Below, in pieces: positions 7,104-7,324 of a stretch of 7,324 nt of DNA. The stretch's first letter is position 1. Each line of letters opens with the position of its first letter. This stretch comes from Candidatus Rifleibacteriota bacterium (lineage in GTDB: Bacteria > Riflebacteria > Ozemobacteria > Ozemobacterales > Ozemobacteraceae). A program made the position numbers and the translations under genes. The notes under the pieces were generated by a model. It was given only the letters and a program-made list of their open reading frames with translations, was not told the DNA's origin and made no database searches. The stretch is taken from contig JAKQKW010000096.1 of assembly GCA_029560455.1 (NCBI GenBank), positions 1 to 7,324 of the forward strand, in the 5' to 3' direction.

Positions 7104-7320
7104 CGGCATGTCAGTCGTTGCAACGCTCTGCGATCTTCGCACCCTCATAGTTCCGTCTGCTCACTCTGCTCGCACGACCGGAACTCGGGCTCTAAGCCGC
7201 ATCCTGCGGCAATCGCCCGCGTTTTGCCCTCCAGGCAAAACGTCCGGTCTTAGCGGCATCGTTTGCAGGGAACTATGGGGTGCTCGACAAGCGTCGCTTA
7301 TGCAATCGCCTGACCTGCCG
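7104..7320. repeat. Nested imperfect palindrome with internal hairpins (candidate MITE-like element or structured RNA)
   Basis: Outer arms: CGGCATGTCAG (7104-7114) pairs with CTGACCTGCCG (7310-7320), one mismatch. Past a T/C mismatch (7115/7309) the stem continues, CG 7116-7117 with 7307-7308 and TTGCA 7118-7122 with TGCAA 7301-7305, with one bulge (T7306). GCGA (7130-7133) can pair with TCGC (7294-7297). The middle stem 7139-7154 with 7269-7283 has 15 pairs and one bulge (T7145), then CTGC (7157-7160) with GCAG (7265-7268). The inner stem is GACCGG (7176-7181) with CCGGTC (7244-7249). Inside are CGGGC/GCCCG (7186-7190, 7215-7219) enclosing GCCGCA-TCC-TGCGGC (7196-7210), and CGTTTTGCC-CTCCA-GGCAAAACG (7220-7242). 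No coding frame of note lies here. It sits beyond the terminator, so the HEAT transcript should not include it. Its right end is four bases from the window edge, so a target-site duplication cannot be judged. It could be a palindromic intergenic repeat, a folded RNA gene or a recombination site. Confidence 0.7.
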
Positions 7321-7324
7321 AAAC

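Noticed and set aside
7068..7253. Short + strand open frames beyond the terminator
   Set aside because: They run through the terminator and the palindrome arms, have no ribosome site, and give Arg/Ser-rich products with no domain.
7104..7320. tRNA or CRISPR repeat in the terminal structured region
   Set aside because: No tRNA arm lengths, TTC loop or CCA-type end fits, and there is no repeated spacer-repeat unit.
7088..7324. Integron attC-type recombination site
   Set aside because: The fold is suggestive, but the expected paired core boxes (RYYYAAC and GTTRRRY) are not both visible, the span of 217 bases is long for attC, and the right flank is cut off.

Overview
The window (7,324 bases, roughly mid-50s % GC in genes, more AT-rich between them) looks like bacterial chromosome. 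All supported genes lie on the + strand. No marker fixes the taxon. A RecJ with an Arg in its first metal motif, a ComFB-family protein and a very large zinc-ribbon/HEAT protein would fit an environmental, deep-branching bacterium. Spirochaete-like or candidate-phylum lineages such as Riflebacteria are my guess and are not shown by the sequence.

Layout. Bases 1-26 may hold the last codons of an upstream gene whose TAA overlaps the next ATG. Bases 26-2107 encode an intact RecJ-type 5'-3' single-strand DNA exonuclease (693 aa) with an insert of about 130 aa inside its catalytic half. After 25 bases, and with its own strong ribosome binding site, comes a 102-aa ComFB-family protein (2133-2441). 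Bases 2442-2811 are a gene-free spacer of 370 bases with AT-rich tracts, a TTTTACAC direct repeat, possible -10 boxes and a clear ribosome binding site. Bases 2812-7035 encode one 1,407-aa protein: a four-cysteine zinc ribbon, a long acidic low-complexity region rich in FDL/LDL motifs, a Lys-Pro-Ala linker, then about 29 HEAT repeats. A strong intrinsic terminator follows at 7054-7089. Bases 7104-7320 form a nested imperfect palindrome of 217 bases with internal hairpins and no gene.

Working together. RecJ and ComFB probably share a transcript, since they are closely spaced and no terminator lies between them. RecJ acts in recombination and repair. ComFB proteins are tied to competence and, in cyanobacteria, to cyclic-dinucleotide binding, so a link to DNA uptake or DNA-processing control is possible but inferred. 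The HEAT protein is a separate unit with its own leader and terminator and is most likely a cytoplasmic scaffold. The least explained parts are the terminal palindromic element, the architecture of the HEAT protein with its duplicated DD[DE]LxGLI motif, and the RecJ insert.
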